Below, piece by piece: positions 24,105-36,100 of a DNA stretch of 52,524 bases (position 1 is the stretch's first letter; each line of letters starts with the position of its first letter). The position numbers and the translations under genes are program-made. The notes under the pieces are model-generated. The model did not search any database, was not told the DNA's origin, and worked only from the letters and a program-made list of their open reading frames with translations. The DNA is from Phialocephala subalpina (lineage: Eukaryota; Ascomycota; Leotiomycetes; Helotiales; Mollisiaceae), in NCBI GenBank assembly GCA_900073065.1, contig FJOG01000078.1, forward strand, positions 13,478-66,001, read 5' to 3'.

Positions 24105-25905
24105 ATGCCTTTCAATATTTTCGCGATGCCTTCGTCTTCGATTTTCTTTCTGTTCTCGATCGTTTTTGGTGGGAGTAATGCGCTGCCTTGGACGGAGCCG
24201 CAACAGACGCACGTTTATGAGGAACATCCGTGGTCGCCACGACCGACCATATTACCGGCAGACCCAGCGAGGTTATTCAAGAGGGACTCGGTGGACCCTG
24301 CGATTTGTGGGTGGATAGGTGGCAATTCTGCGAGTGCGGCGACGTGCTCGTTTGGGTCGACGTGTGTTCACGATACGATACATGGAGTTGTGGGATGTTG
24401 CGCGACGAGTGGGCCTTGCACGGCGGGAGTGTATACGAGTTGCATAGACATGAATAGTAATGGGTGGATGCCAAATTCAGGATTGCAGGATAATGGGATT
24501 TATACATGGTAGGTTCAGGGAATGGAGTTGGGAGAGCCTCGCTGATGTTCTCCTAGTTCAGGCACAGCTGTATGCTACAAAAACACATATGCAGGAGGAT
24601 ACTACCAATACGGCTGCGGAGAATCAAGCTGGGCAACAACCGTGGAAACGACATACAGCGGCCAACCCACAGACATGCTTCTCCAGCAGGTATTCACTGG
24701 AATCCAATTCACGCCCACAACCACACCTACAACTACCTCGTCTTCGACGAGTACTAGCAGCAGTAGAACTACTACCTCAAGCTCTAGTTCTACCACTACT
24801 AGTACGTCCTCTTCAAGCTCAACCAAGAGCTCAAGCACAAGTGCATCCTCCACCCTCCCTACCGCAGGCAAAGTACCAACGAATACAGGCTCAAGCACAC
24901 CAAGTGCATCTGCAGCCGCAGTTTCCAAGAAGAGTAATACTGGAGCCATTATTGGAGGTGTCATTGGTGGTGTTGCAGGATTGGCTATTATTGGAGCAGC
25001 TCTATTCTGGTTCTTGAGGAGGAAGCAAGCTCAGAAGCAGGGAGGAGCTGGTCCTTTTATAAGGTATATTCTCTACCCAGCTTACTTTCGAAATTGAAAC
25101 TAACATCGAAAGTAGTGTACACAACAACGGCCAACCTCCAACCGCAGGACCTTTCCAAAGAATAGCACCCTACCAACACTACGGCCCCGACGACTTCGGC
25201 CACACCACCTCCATCGTCGCCGGAGGACCCGCCATGGGTGCAGCACCCTACTCCTACGGAGACGGACCTCAAACCCCACCTCCTAACAATCCAAATGGAC
25301 AGGTACATCACCAATTCTATGCCCCTCCTCCGGCTGAAGAGGAGCCGTTGGTGAGCGAAATCGACGATTTTTCAAGGAGTTATCATAGAGCTATTGCAAC
25401 GGTTCCGACGGAGAGAGATACGCATATTCATACTGGCGATCTTCCAGATCCCGAGACGGGAATAGCAGGAGGATTAGCAGCAATGGGCGTCTCTCCTCTC
25501 CGTCGCTCGCCCACCAACGCTGCTGGTGCTGGGAGGACACAAGATCGAGACCTGACTTCTGAAGCGTTACGAACACCTGTCCAAGGCTCAGCATGGGGTT
25601 CCTCCCAATCCGCCTCCAACGTGGGAGGAAGCAGTGGAAATGGATCCAACTCGAGCTTGGTGAATAGAGACCCGGACGCCATCCCGCCAAGGAGTCCCTT
25701 GAGGGAGGGAATGGGCATGATGAGTGCTAGTCTCGGATCAGCGGTATCTGCGGTTGTGGGAAGAGATAATGCGCCGAGATATCAGCTTGTTGATGAGGCG
25801 AGGGATCCGGGGGATGTGCCGGTGTTGAGTGGGCCGGGGCAGTTGAGGCAGCAGAGGATGAGTAGGAATTCGAATACGGGATTTTTGAGTGGGGATACGA
25901 AATGA
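24105..25905 (+). CDS. Mucin-like single-pass cell-surface protein
   Basis: Secreted-then-anchored surface protein of unknown role. Its architecture resembles fungal wall-stress or SKG6/Axl2-type proteins. Exons 24105-24508, 24557-25063 and 25113-25905 (introns 48 and 49 bp) give 567 residues. A hydrophobic signal sequence (SIFFLFSIVF) is followed by a Kex2-like KR near residue 65. Then comes a Cys-rich ectodomain of about 115 residues (CGWIGGN, CSFGSTCV, GCCATSGPC, QYGCG), with the first intron falling inside it. A Ser/Thr-only linker covers about 186-255. One membrane helix, GAIIGGVIGGVAGLAIIGAA (264-283, extending to about 287), is followed by the stop-transfer RRK. The cytoplasmic tail of about 275 residues is rich in Pro, Gly and Ser. 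The second intron has two possible acceptors three bases apart. No enzyme motif; an Ig- or GPI-type alternative is not supported. Confidence 0.85.
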
Positions 25906-27214
25906 TGAGTATGGGATTGTGAATGATGATATTGCAAGAAATTTGGGCTTTAGGTCGGGTTTTGGAGTTTGAGGGAAAATGGGAAGGGGATGGCGTTTTA
26001 GGACCTAGTCTGCATTTGTGCAAGATGGCAGACTGAGATTGAGATTGATACCCTTCTTATTAGCATATTTGCATTTATGAACATATTCACCGTCTACGCA
26101 TTCTCGTGAGCATCTTTTCGCCCGTTTGTCGCTCACCTACCTAGCCGGTTCTGAAGGACGTCACCTTTGTAGCTCGACTCGAACCTCGTGATATCCCCGG
26201 CCCTTCATCCCGACCGAGCATTTCCCGATCCCCATACAGATGAGCCTCACCTTTACCACCGCCTTAACTTTAACTGAAAGGGTCGTATAGATTTAAATAA
26301 GCAAAATCCCGTCAACCAAGTTCCTGCAAAGACAGTGACTCACTTAGCCAATCTTTGAGCTAGCTGGTTGACAGTTACAAGAAAACCTCGGAGATGAAAA
26401 GCTACTTGAAAAAGTATCCTTTTTTGTAATTTTTTCTCTCTTTAATAGCTTTCCAAGATTTTCAAAGTTTTGAGCTTGGGTTTACTGTTTTTCGCGTTTT
26501 AATTTTTAGCAGAAGAAGATACAGATAATAAAGGTGACGGGGAAAGAGGTATCATGACTTCGAAAACGCGTTAAATTTGGCGAGGAAAGCGCGTCGAGGG
26601 TCTTTGACTTCGACCTTGCCTCGTTCTTCTTTCCTTCTTCATCTTCGTTCAATATTTTTCATTTCGACGCATTCGTCTGCATCTCTTCCGCAAATTTTGA
26701 CTGCTGCGCGATGATTTATCGATGCATTGTTTCTCCCAATTTAATACGCGCACAGTTCTTTTCGTCTTTCTCTGAGCAGGTCGCGATTCGTAGCGTCACA
26801 CCTTCAGTAATGTCCACTTGTATCTTCCTCAATGTCTAGTAGACCACGAGCGAGCAGTCAGGCATGAGTGACATTTCAGTGGCCTTTGGACCCAATGGGA
26901 AAACAGGCTTGGCATCACTACGACTCTTTGCACGGGAGCCTTGCGTTCAGCGTCCTGCAGTTGGTTCAGCTAGCACAATTGCACTACTTGAACCTCAATC
27001 TTTTGCGTCCACAAAACATAAGTTTCATCATCTCCGACGCCTCGCAGCCGCAGCCTTCTTGGGCGCGCCCCACGCTGCGGTTGAATTCTTCTAGCCGCTT
27101 CGATGAGTGTAGAGCCTTCTCCAAAGTCATAAGAACGACTCTCCTCAGACTTCATACGGTGTCGTTTCATCCTATTCATTGTTACCGCTGTAAAAAGCTT
27201 TCAGTTTGCACAAG
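25906..27214. other. Intergenic, no supported gene
   Basis: AT-rich stretches at about 26400-26560 and 26640-26760. Two overlapping plus-strand frames (26864-27299) lack motifs and probably cover the 5' UTR of the next gene. Confidence 0.35.
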
Positions 27215-29488
27215 ATGTCGAGCTGCCCCTCACTCAATTGTATGGAGGCATGGGCCTCGCCACCTCCCCTTGAGCCCAACCCCGATGTCTCTGGCATAGG
27301 GGTAAGATCTTTGTACACTATTTCAGAGTTCGTAGACTCATGTGCGCATAGGTACTTGTCGGATTCTTGGCCACAGCGTACCTCACCTTGATTCTGCTCG
27401 TCGTTCACTATATCCTTGTCTTTGACCCCGCAGAGGCTGGTCTGAAGAAGGAAACCCACAAGCCAAATCCGATAGATATCAAAGTGCTTAGTTTCATTGC
27501 GAAAGGGATCAAACGTCCGAAGGACACAAAGAGATGGGGTGAAGCCCTCGAAAAGGTTAGTCACCACCAATCGGAGTGCCCATTGACCACCAATTAATAC
27601 CATTTAGATGGTACTCATGATGAGTGATCAGCAGATGATCACTGGTATTACCCTACTCGTCAGCGCGATCTCACAGCTAGGCTGTGGCATATCTGCATAT
27701 CATTGGCAGATTACTATTTACTTGGTGTGGTTTTCCTCCTTTACACACTTGGCGACATTGACGTTTCTTCGGGGCTATTTTTATAAAAACTCTGGAATGC
27801 GATTATGGAGACTTTTCTTCATGACCGCTTTAATCGCACTACTGATTGCAGCTCTGGTACCTACGGGGAACAAAATGTGGCTTTCAGGTAATCAACCCAC
27901 CATGGCTGGTACGCCTGCATGGTGTTTATTGCACTATTCGTCTCCCAACGCCAACGCCAACGAAGTCTCGATGACCATCTCCATTCTGATTCTATTCATA
28001 AGCTATACTACTAGAGCCATAAACCTATTCGAATGGAGCTCTAAGAAAAGTCGATCCGTCTTTCGGCCAAGTCTGGAGCACATGTTCAAGAAAATTCTGC
28101 AAGACGAGTATGCTGGATACCGAAGTCCTAAGGACCACAAATTCAAATGTGCCACATACTATTGTTTGGTTTCAGTATCACTTGCATTATGGTCATGGAT
28201 GGATTTACTGGAAAGTATGCTCTGGGAGGTACGTAACTCCTTCTTTCGGAGTTAGTGTTGTCGTTGACAAGGAGATTTCAACGCAGATAACTTGGCTGCT
28301 GATTGCCCTACTTTGGGGAACCTTGCGACTATTTGCAACTCGAAACGCCACTATAGATCAGTATAACAATATCCTCGGGGAGAACTTTTGGGGATTTGGC
28401 CAGTGTCTTGCAACCGCGATGCTTCTTTTATTACTTTTCTCGGGTATCGAGACATATATTGGTGAGATCTTGCTCCAAAAGTTCTTGAAGACTGTTAACT
28501 GTAAGTAGAAACCCAACGACTAATCACAATAGACTCATCGGTTTCCACAATTCACAAAGGCACGTCCTCGAACGTCGATGTTCATAGTGTGGAACGAAGG
28601 AGGATACGACTTTCTCCTACAGAAAGCAACCATGATAGCGCTGTGGCACTCGAGACCTCTTGTATCGAGCTAGGTACCTCTGCCGATGCAGACATTACCA
28701 GCAGGGAAATTGTTTTGGCGGAGCCGTACCTGCAGTTCCCGAGGGTCGCCCGGACGGTGGCAGGTCTCAGCCTGGAAGAAAGAACATTGGGAATCCCATA
28801 CCATCGACAAAATTCAATCGGAAGTCGCGGTAACGAGTTGGAGCTTGATGAATTCTCTCCCCACACTCCCACAGCGCCAATATCCACTGCAGAGCTGATA
28901 CATCCATCTCCCCACAACCGGAACTTTTACGAGGAGAAATGGTACACTGCTCTAGCTCTCTTTGAATTTTGCGAGACCCTTTTACTCTCAGGTGGGATTT
29001 TGAGCGGATCGTACAACAATGACAGCGCCAGTGAGAACGTGGGAGTACTCGGAAGGACACGAGAACATGGCAAGATGTTCCAGGTGCTCTTGTTGTGGAT
29101 ACTATGTTGGGGACCTGTAATATCCACCACGATAGCCTTTCCTTATGTCTGCTTTTCGGATATGCCTGCTAGACGGCGGCAACAGCTTCGTGCATCTCAT
29201 TCATTTCTTTTGCGGCCTTGGTTTTCTTGGGGCGCGAGCACTGTGGACTTTTTGATTTATGGTTTTGCTGGAGCTTTTACTACAACTATCTTATTCTGTC
29301 CTAGTAGCTCCTTACATCCGGTGGGTCTGCTGCCAACAATGTTTATCACGGCCTATATGGCGTTTATCATGGCCTATATGGCGTTTATCGCGGCCTATAT
29401 GGCGTTTATCTTGGCCTCTATGGCTATCGCACTTGGAACTCGCATTTTTTTTATCCTACGAAGGCTGAAGAATGAGGAAGATACTTAG
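27215..29488 (+). CDS. Conserved polytopic membrane protein, unknown function
   Basis: Five exons: 27215-27301, 27352-27555, 27608-28228, 28287-28500 and 28533-29488, giving 693 residues; if the last acceptor is at 28559 instead, 684. The start MSSCPSLNCMEAWASPPPLE and the motif NPDVSGIGV spliced to LVGFLATAYL, then the pair SDQQMITGIT and SAYHWQITIYLVWFSSFTHL, match a conserved fungal integral membrane family that I know only as hypothetical proteins. Roughly eight or more hydrophobic segments are spread over the protein. A soluble acidic loop (about 350-450) separates two membrane blocks. Near the C-terminus a 7-residue unit (I-x-A-Y-M-A-F) is repeated in tandem inside what would be a membrane helix. 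No transporter or receptor signature seen. Confidence 0.8.
29341..29424 (+). repeat. In-frame 21-bp tandem repeat, four copies
   Basis: Units of 21 bp start at 29341, 29362, 29383 and 29404. The first three differ by only one or two bases (around GGCCTATATGGC) and the fourth is more diverged. They lie within the last exon of the membrane protein and encode repeated ITAYMAF-like heptads. Confidence 0.95.
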
Positions 29489-30451
29489 TTAATAGATCGA
29501 AAAGCAGGCAGTCTGAGGTGGTGAAGTATGTCATTGTTATCAGGAACATCATCTAGGTATAGATTGTTGCACGTCGAGGACGGAGAACGGGCGCGGGCTA
29601 TTTCTTGTATATAGATAGACGTGTTTCGATATTTTCAGCGTGTGATAATTCTACACGACTACATTTTAGAGATATTCAATACTGAAAGCCCTGTAACTTT
29701 CACTCGTAGACCTATTCACTCCTATAACCTCAAAATAGTTAAAGTGATCATCAATGCTCGTTCTTGAATCTCGACTGATGTGGTTCCCTCGTTTAGTGTT
29801 GCGCATACCCCGCCAGGGGTCGGAGGCCTAGAAAATCAGCGACTGAGCCCCTAGAACTGTAGCGATATCTGCCCTAGAGACCCCTAGAAATGCAGCGATC
29901 AAAGCCTAAAGACGGCAGTGCACGACCCCAACCACACCGCTAGCGCTCTCGCTTGCGCCAGCGCCAGAGCTCAACGCGCTTTCTTCGCGTCTCAACTCTC
30001 TTCACCTTCTCCATCGCGACTGCTTTCCTCGAGGACTTCCATCTCCAATTCATCCACATCAAATTCTTCCCTCGATTCGATATCTGTTCCAGTCTCTTGA
30101 CAATGTCTTTCTATGCAGGTCGGAGCATTCTGAAGGGACTCGATGACGCTGCAGCTTCACGAATCACGTGTGTGTGGGACACACCAATGACCGACAACTC
30201 TATGCCACCATTCTCGGGCTCTAACGATGGGTCTTCCCTCGCTGCGCGAGCTGAGACGAATCCCGTAGCGGGAGGATGATATTGCGATTGGAGTTCTCTG
30301 GGTTATGCAAGCATCCCGATTGGGAACCACAATCACGAGATGCTCAGCCTCACCATCTTCGGCTGCCTCCGAACCTCATTGTCCAAAGCATTCATCTGTT
30401 CCCATCATCACCGAATTTAATGAGAGAAAGTCTTCGCAAAGCGGGTTTACA
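29489..30451. other. Intergenic between membrane protein and HET pseudogene
   Basis: No supported gene. Two similar phrases containing CCCTAGA and TAGAA near 29850-29900 form a weak direct repeat. Plus-strand frames at 29918-30279 have no motif. In-frame sequence with an ATG at 30305 precedes the chosen start of the HET gene. Confidence 0.35.
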
Positions 30452-32483
30452 ATGCCATCAGCTACAGACCTCTTCCTTCGGCTCCCGCTATGCGAGGCAT
30501 GCGAGCATGTCTTCATGGCGCCCAAGATTACATTCGACAAGCTTTCGATTCGGGATCAGATATTCTTGACGAACAACGGCTACCAATACACCAGAACACG
30601 AAAGGAGTTTGAAGCATCAGTTACACTGGGCTGTGAGCTATGCAAAGCAATTGTTGCAAATGAAAGCAGTTATACTTTTGACAAAGCAACACCTCGAGGT
30701 GAGGACGGTCTGTGCTTCGATGAAAAACGCCCGCGTGGTATCCTTCTATATCCCAGAGGCTAGTCGTCACATTCAAGCGTCATTCGTACAACAATCTTAG
30801 GATCTCTTGTATGTCTCTACAGGAGGGGACAATGCACATGCAGCGTTCTAGTTCTATCGAATGGAGTCTATTCGCCACTGAAGGTACCTCGTCAAAATGA
30901 CCCTCTTCATATACTTTCTAACAATTTTACTCATAGACGACCCCTGCAGGCACTACATGAGAACTTTAGCTCCCATGAAAGGCCTTGTTCATCCAAGAGA
31001 CTTTAAGATTGCAAAACGTTGGCTACAGGAGTGTGGTGCTTCACACAAAGATTGTCCAAATCAGACACAAACCGCACTGCCTACAAGGCTCATCGAATTA
31101 TCACCCCCCGGAGTACTAAAGATTGCTCGCTTGCGATCTACTGCAGGTAAAATCGGTATATACACCGCCCTTAGCTACTGTTGGGGTGGCTCTCAGCCTT
31201 TCAAGACCACGCTGTCGAATGTCAGCACGTATGAGGAAAGCCTGCCTTATGCAAACCTACCGAAAACAATCTTGGATGCTTTCGAGGTAGCTCGCAACCT
31301 CCATTTCTACTTCATCTGGATCGACTCTCTCGGTATTATCCAAGACGATGAAGCGGATGTCCATAGAGAATTGGCGGAGATGGTCCAAGTCTACCAGAAC
31401 GCCAAACTCACCATCTCAGCCGCGAGTTCTTTCAGTTGTCAAGAGGGTTTCCTTGAACCGAGCTACCACTGCCCGACCTTATTCCATGTGCCAGGACGTG
31501 TTACTAAAGACACTGTTGGAACCCTCATTGTAAGCAAGAAGTCGGACACTCGAGGCACATGGGCATCCGCTTCATCAACCCCTCAACCGATCAACAGCAG
31601 AGCTTGAACGCTACAGGAAACTTTTCTTTCACCTTGCCTTTTGATCTTCACCAATAATGGCATGTATTGGAAATGCCAGTCAGATTTCGAACCCAAGCTT
31701 GGAACTTTCGGGAGGATAGGAGCCAGCAATAGTGGGCTCGAGCCTAGAACGCTTCTCATTGAGTGGGGATTTTTTGGATATACGTGGAAGCACATTCTTA
31801 ACTGCGACACGGAACAAAAAGCATTAAATATGTGGGAGTCTCTAGTAAGAAACTATACGAAGCGAGAGCTTTCCCGGCAAAGCGACAGGTTGCGAGCCAT
31901 AGCGGCAGCTGCTGAAGTATTCTCATATCGCCTCCATTGCGACTATTTAGCAGGACTTTGGATGAGAGACTTGTTGTGGTCCTTGAAATGGCGAGTCCAT
32001 TCACCAAAACCACGTCCCCAAGACTATCAAGCGCCATCTTGGTCCTGGGTATCAGTCAACGGGCCCATCCTGTACGACTTTTACGACAATACGGATAACA
32101 AACTCTACACAGTAAGAGTAATGGAATGCAGTACAATACTTGCTTCTGAAAGGTCAAAATGGGATGCTGTCACCGCCGGTAGGCTCGTTATCTTCGGATA
32201 TCTGGAAGAGGTCATGCTCGGTCCCGACCGTACACAGATATCGCCACTGGGCCGCAACAAAGTCCAGCGTGATCGTGATGGCGTCTACTGGGACAACGAC
32301 TGGCGAGCATCCCCTGATCATTCCTTTGATACCACCTGGCTTTTGACTCTGGAAATATCTTCAAGAGCTGGGGTGGATGGGCTCATTCTTGGGAAAGCTA
32401 CGTCAGATGCGAATTGTTATCGTTGGCTAGCCTATTTCCACACCTCAGGATGGTTGGAGAATCCTGTTATAGCCATGATCTAA
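30452..32483 (+). pseudogene. HET-domain gene with a single premature stop
   Basis: Heterokaryon-incompatibility (HET) family; these trigger cell death on non-self recognition. Likely exons are 30452-30698, 30764-30883 and 30937-32483; the first intron is uncertain, while the second (53 bp, branch CTAAC) is good. About 637 codons. The N-terminus has CEACEHVF and GCELC. The HET domain has YTALSYCWGG, LPKTILDAFEVARN and FIWIDSLGIIQDD (the family usually has Cys where this has Gly), then NAKLTISAASS. The frame meets TGA at 31605-31607 in SRA-stop-TLQE, exactly where the RxW..QE motif has Trp, then continues without change (LIFTNNGMYWKCQ) for 290 more codons to 32483. A stopless 87-bp GT..AG segment (31530-31616) could bypass the stop but would delete part of the motif. 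Most likely a recent pseudogene. Confidence 0.75.
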
Positions 32484-33189
32484 AGAGGCGCGGGGGCCAA
32501 GATAACATGTCTCTGTTCTGAAGAGGTGGCAGGCTTAGAACAAGCTGATGCTAAAATCCGAAGCTAGCTTTCCAATTTTCAATGCCTAAGAATAGTATCG
32601 ATGTCTAAAGCACTACGAGACACGGAAAGCATCGGGGAGTTTTAAATGGAGAGGGGCAAGGGTACTTCAAGGCAGGAGACAATATATCACGCCATCACAA
32701 ATAGCCTGGAACCCGATATAGCGCACACTCTTGCCAGAGCTCGCTCGACTGCCCTTATTTTGCAATACGGCCCCCCCAGAACGTCATTCACGGCGATGAA
32801 TTGAAGCCGCTTTCTCGTCCTTTCGTCACCACCAAGTCCAGCCGCAGGAGTCTACCATCGTCAGTCTTTCAAAATCTGTCAGTTACCGCTTTATCGAAAG
32901 TTTGCACACCCAAGAGCTCTGCGCAATCAACACGAATCCATTCGATTCTACCTAGGTAGTTGTCATCTGATATGAAGTTTGGAGATGTTCCTGGCACGTG
33001 CTTTTTTTCCGGAACTAGAAGGTGCAAGGAGTCGGCGTATATGGGGTTTGACTCCATTTGGGCAAGTGCTTACATACTGGTTTCAGGCACCAGAGCACCT
33101 TATCATATCGTTTCCAGCGCCAGCTTCAAGCCCCCATTTTGGTAGACTTTTTCTGATGTGCGACAATTCCAATTGTGCTGTCTAGCACG
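32484..33189. other. Spacer between HET pseudogene and ABC transporter
   Basis: No supported gene. A run of eight C residues lies near 32770. The right half should hold the ABC transporter promoter. Confidence 0.4.
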
Positions 33190-36100
33190 ATGAATGCTTC
33201 AATTGAGGTGTTATTTCCAAGACGGTCATGTCTAGCCGGAAGTGACAACAGTTTCGGACCAGCTGTTGCCCATGAGTGTCGTCAATTTGACTTTACTTTG
33301 TGCTTCGAGCAAATATTTCTGTCTCTGGTACCCTCTTTGCTTTTTATTCTCTTGTCCCCAATTCGCCTCGCGACCGTTTTTCGTCGCAATATCAAGATTG
33401 TGTCGTCGCCTCTCCACGGTTCGAAAATAGTGAGTTGGTCGTGTTTACTGAGAGGCTCGGACAATTGACATCCTCAGGCTGTATCCACCGTCTATGCTGT
33501 CTTGCAAATCGTCTTGCTGGTACTCTGGTGTCTCTCCCCAGCAGAGCGGACTCGAGTCTCCATCCCAGCCGCGGTATTCTCATTAATTGGTGCTGCATTC
33601 ATCTGCGTCTTGTCCCATTTCGAGCACGTCAAGTCTGTCCGGCCTTCAACCATCATCAACATCTATCTTTTCTTCTCGGTGCTCTTTGATGCAGTGCAGC
33701 TCAGAACGTTGTGGGAGAGCCACAACCTGGATACGATCGCGAGTGTCTTCTCTGCATCGTTCTCGGCCAAGGCGACACTACTGGTTCTTGAAGCTATAGA
33801 GAAAGGTTCATTTCTGGCGCCACCTTACCGATGGACACCTCCAGAATCGCTAAGCAGCATCTACAACTTGAGCGTCTTTTGGTGGCTTAATCACCTTTTC
33901 AAGACGGGATTCAAGAAAGTTCTCGCCTTCGAGGATTTATACACTCTTAATCCCGAGCTGCAATCCAAAAACATAAACATCGATGCACAAAACGCTTGGG
34001 ACCGAGGTATTCCCTTGTTACCCTTCTTGTAGCACCTTCTCTGACCTTTTCAGTGAACAAGGATACCAAGCATCCTCTTATGAAAAGCTCTTTCACAGCA
34101 CTGAGGTGGCAGTTTCTAGCGCCTGCTCTTCCGCGACTTTGTCTAATTGGCTTCGACTATGCGCAGCCGTTCCTCATCAATAGGATGGTGAAATTCGTCG
34201 GTGAACCCTCTTCTCCAGAAACAACGAACGTGGGATATGGATTGATCGGTGCAACCGCAATCACCTATTTCGGCCGAGCGATAGCTACCGGGAGATACCA
34301 GCATGCAACCTACCGCAGCATCACAGTGGTCCGTGGTGCCTTGGTCTCAATGATTTACTCCAAAACTCTAAAGTTGAAGTTGATGGGGTCACAAAAGGCA
34401 CCAGCAGTGACATTAATGTCTACTGATGTTTTTGGTATTACCAGTTCTATCGATAGCCTCCACGACATTTGGGCAAGCACGATACAGGTCACCATCGGTA
34501 TGTACCTGCTATATGTCTACGCTGGCATAGGCTTCGTTGCTCCGCTCATCCTTGCTTTAATATCCGTGGGTATCAATTACTTTATCGTCGGAAAGAAAAT
34601 GGTAGGTTATCGCAAGGTCTGGAATGAAGCTACACAGAAAAGAGTCGCTCTTGCGTCTTCTGCCCTTCGCGATGTCGCGAGCTTACGGATGATGGGACTT
34701 GGGCCACGCTTACAAGCCCTTCTTCAGAGTCAACGGCTTCGCGAGTTGCAACGAATGGGTGGACTCCGCTGGATGATCATCTGGATGAACATTATTGGGG
34801 CCATGGCACGCTTGTATTCACCTCCTTTTGTCTTCATGGTGTACGTTGTTCGCGCCAGGGCCAATGGAGGGCATCCCTTGGATGCGGCCCAAGCTTATAC
34901 CATCCTCTCTATACTGGGGCTTACAGTCACGCCGTTGTCCATTGTACTTACGAGGATTCCTTCCACGATGTCCTCCATTGCCTGCTTCGACAGAATCCAG
35001 CAGTATCTTCTACGAGAGGAGCAAGCGGATGACAGATTGCTAAACCATCATACGGGTAGCGATTCTGCGGGGTTAGCGTCAGGCATTGAATTGGATACCC
35101 TGGCTTCCAAACGGAAGGCGATTCAGAATGAGGACGCAATGGCTCTGGACGATCTATCCCTAGGTTACTCAGATGATGCAAACGCGGTCCATTCTGTGTC
35201 AACGAGTTTTAAAAGAAGCACGATAACCATGATTGTGGGAGCTGTAGGAACAGGGAAGACGACCCTTCTCCTTGGCCTACTTGGAGAACTGAGAAGCAAC
35301 AAAGGTTTCATTCGATTGGATGCTCAGACCATCGGATACTGTAGCCAAAGCGCTTGGATACCAAACGGTACGATCAGAACAATCATCACTGGAGCTGATG
35401 ATACATCGGACGAGGTAGACGAAGTATGGTTGCGAACTGTTATTCATGCTTGTGTGCTTGAAGTCGATATCGAACTATTCCCAAATGGAGAGAAGACTGT
35501 CGTTGGAAGTCGAGGTCTCACCTTGAGTGGCGGACAGCGGCAGCGTCTTGCTCTCGCACGAGCAGTCTATCAGAGACAGAGTCTGCTCCTCTTGGACGAC
35601 ATATTTAGCGCTTTGGATGCGAAGACGGAGACCCTGGTATTCGACCGCCTTTTCTCGGAGTCTGGTCGTTTGCGACAGCTGGGACCCACAGTCATTTTGG
35701 CCACCCATGCAGGTAAGTTTGAAGGTCATACTTCGACGGTGCATATTTTCTGACAACGATAGTTCACCACCTGCACTCAGCAGACCATATAATTGCTCTC
35801 GGGCCCAAAGGGAACATTGTTGAACAGGGGACTCTTGCTGAGCTTGAGTCTAATGACGGCTATATCAGGTCACTTGAAATTGCAGCGGCAAAGAAAGACC
35901 AAGAACAGTCAACTGAGACTGAGAAAGAAGACAAAGGTACTGTTCGAGCGATTACAGCTCCATCTCAAGCCAAGGCTAGTGGCGACGATGCACGGCGACT
36001 AGGAGACCTTTCTGTCTACAATTATTACCGGAAGGCTACGACGCTATCACGACTGGTTCTCTTTGTAGGCCTCGAAGCCTTTTCTGTTTCTGCCTATCGG

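Noticed and set aside
28501..28532. Certainty about the 32-bp intron in the membrane protein
   Set aside because: It cannot be separated from the 59-bp alternative by sequence alone, so both lengths are reported.
31530..31616. Intron in the HET gene that would remove the premature stop
   Set aside because: GTAAGC..ACAG is in phase and stopless apart from the TGA, but it would delete a conserved HET block and has no branch site. Kept only as an alternative.
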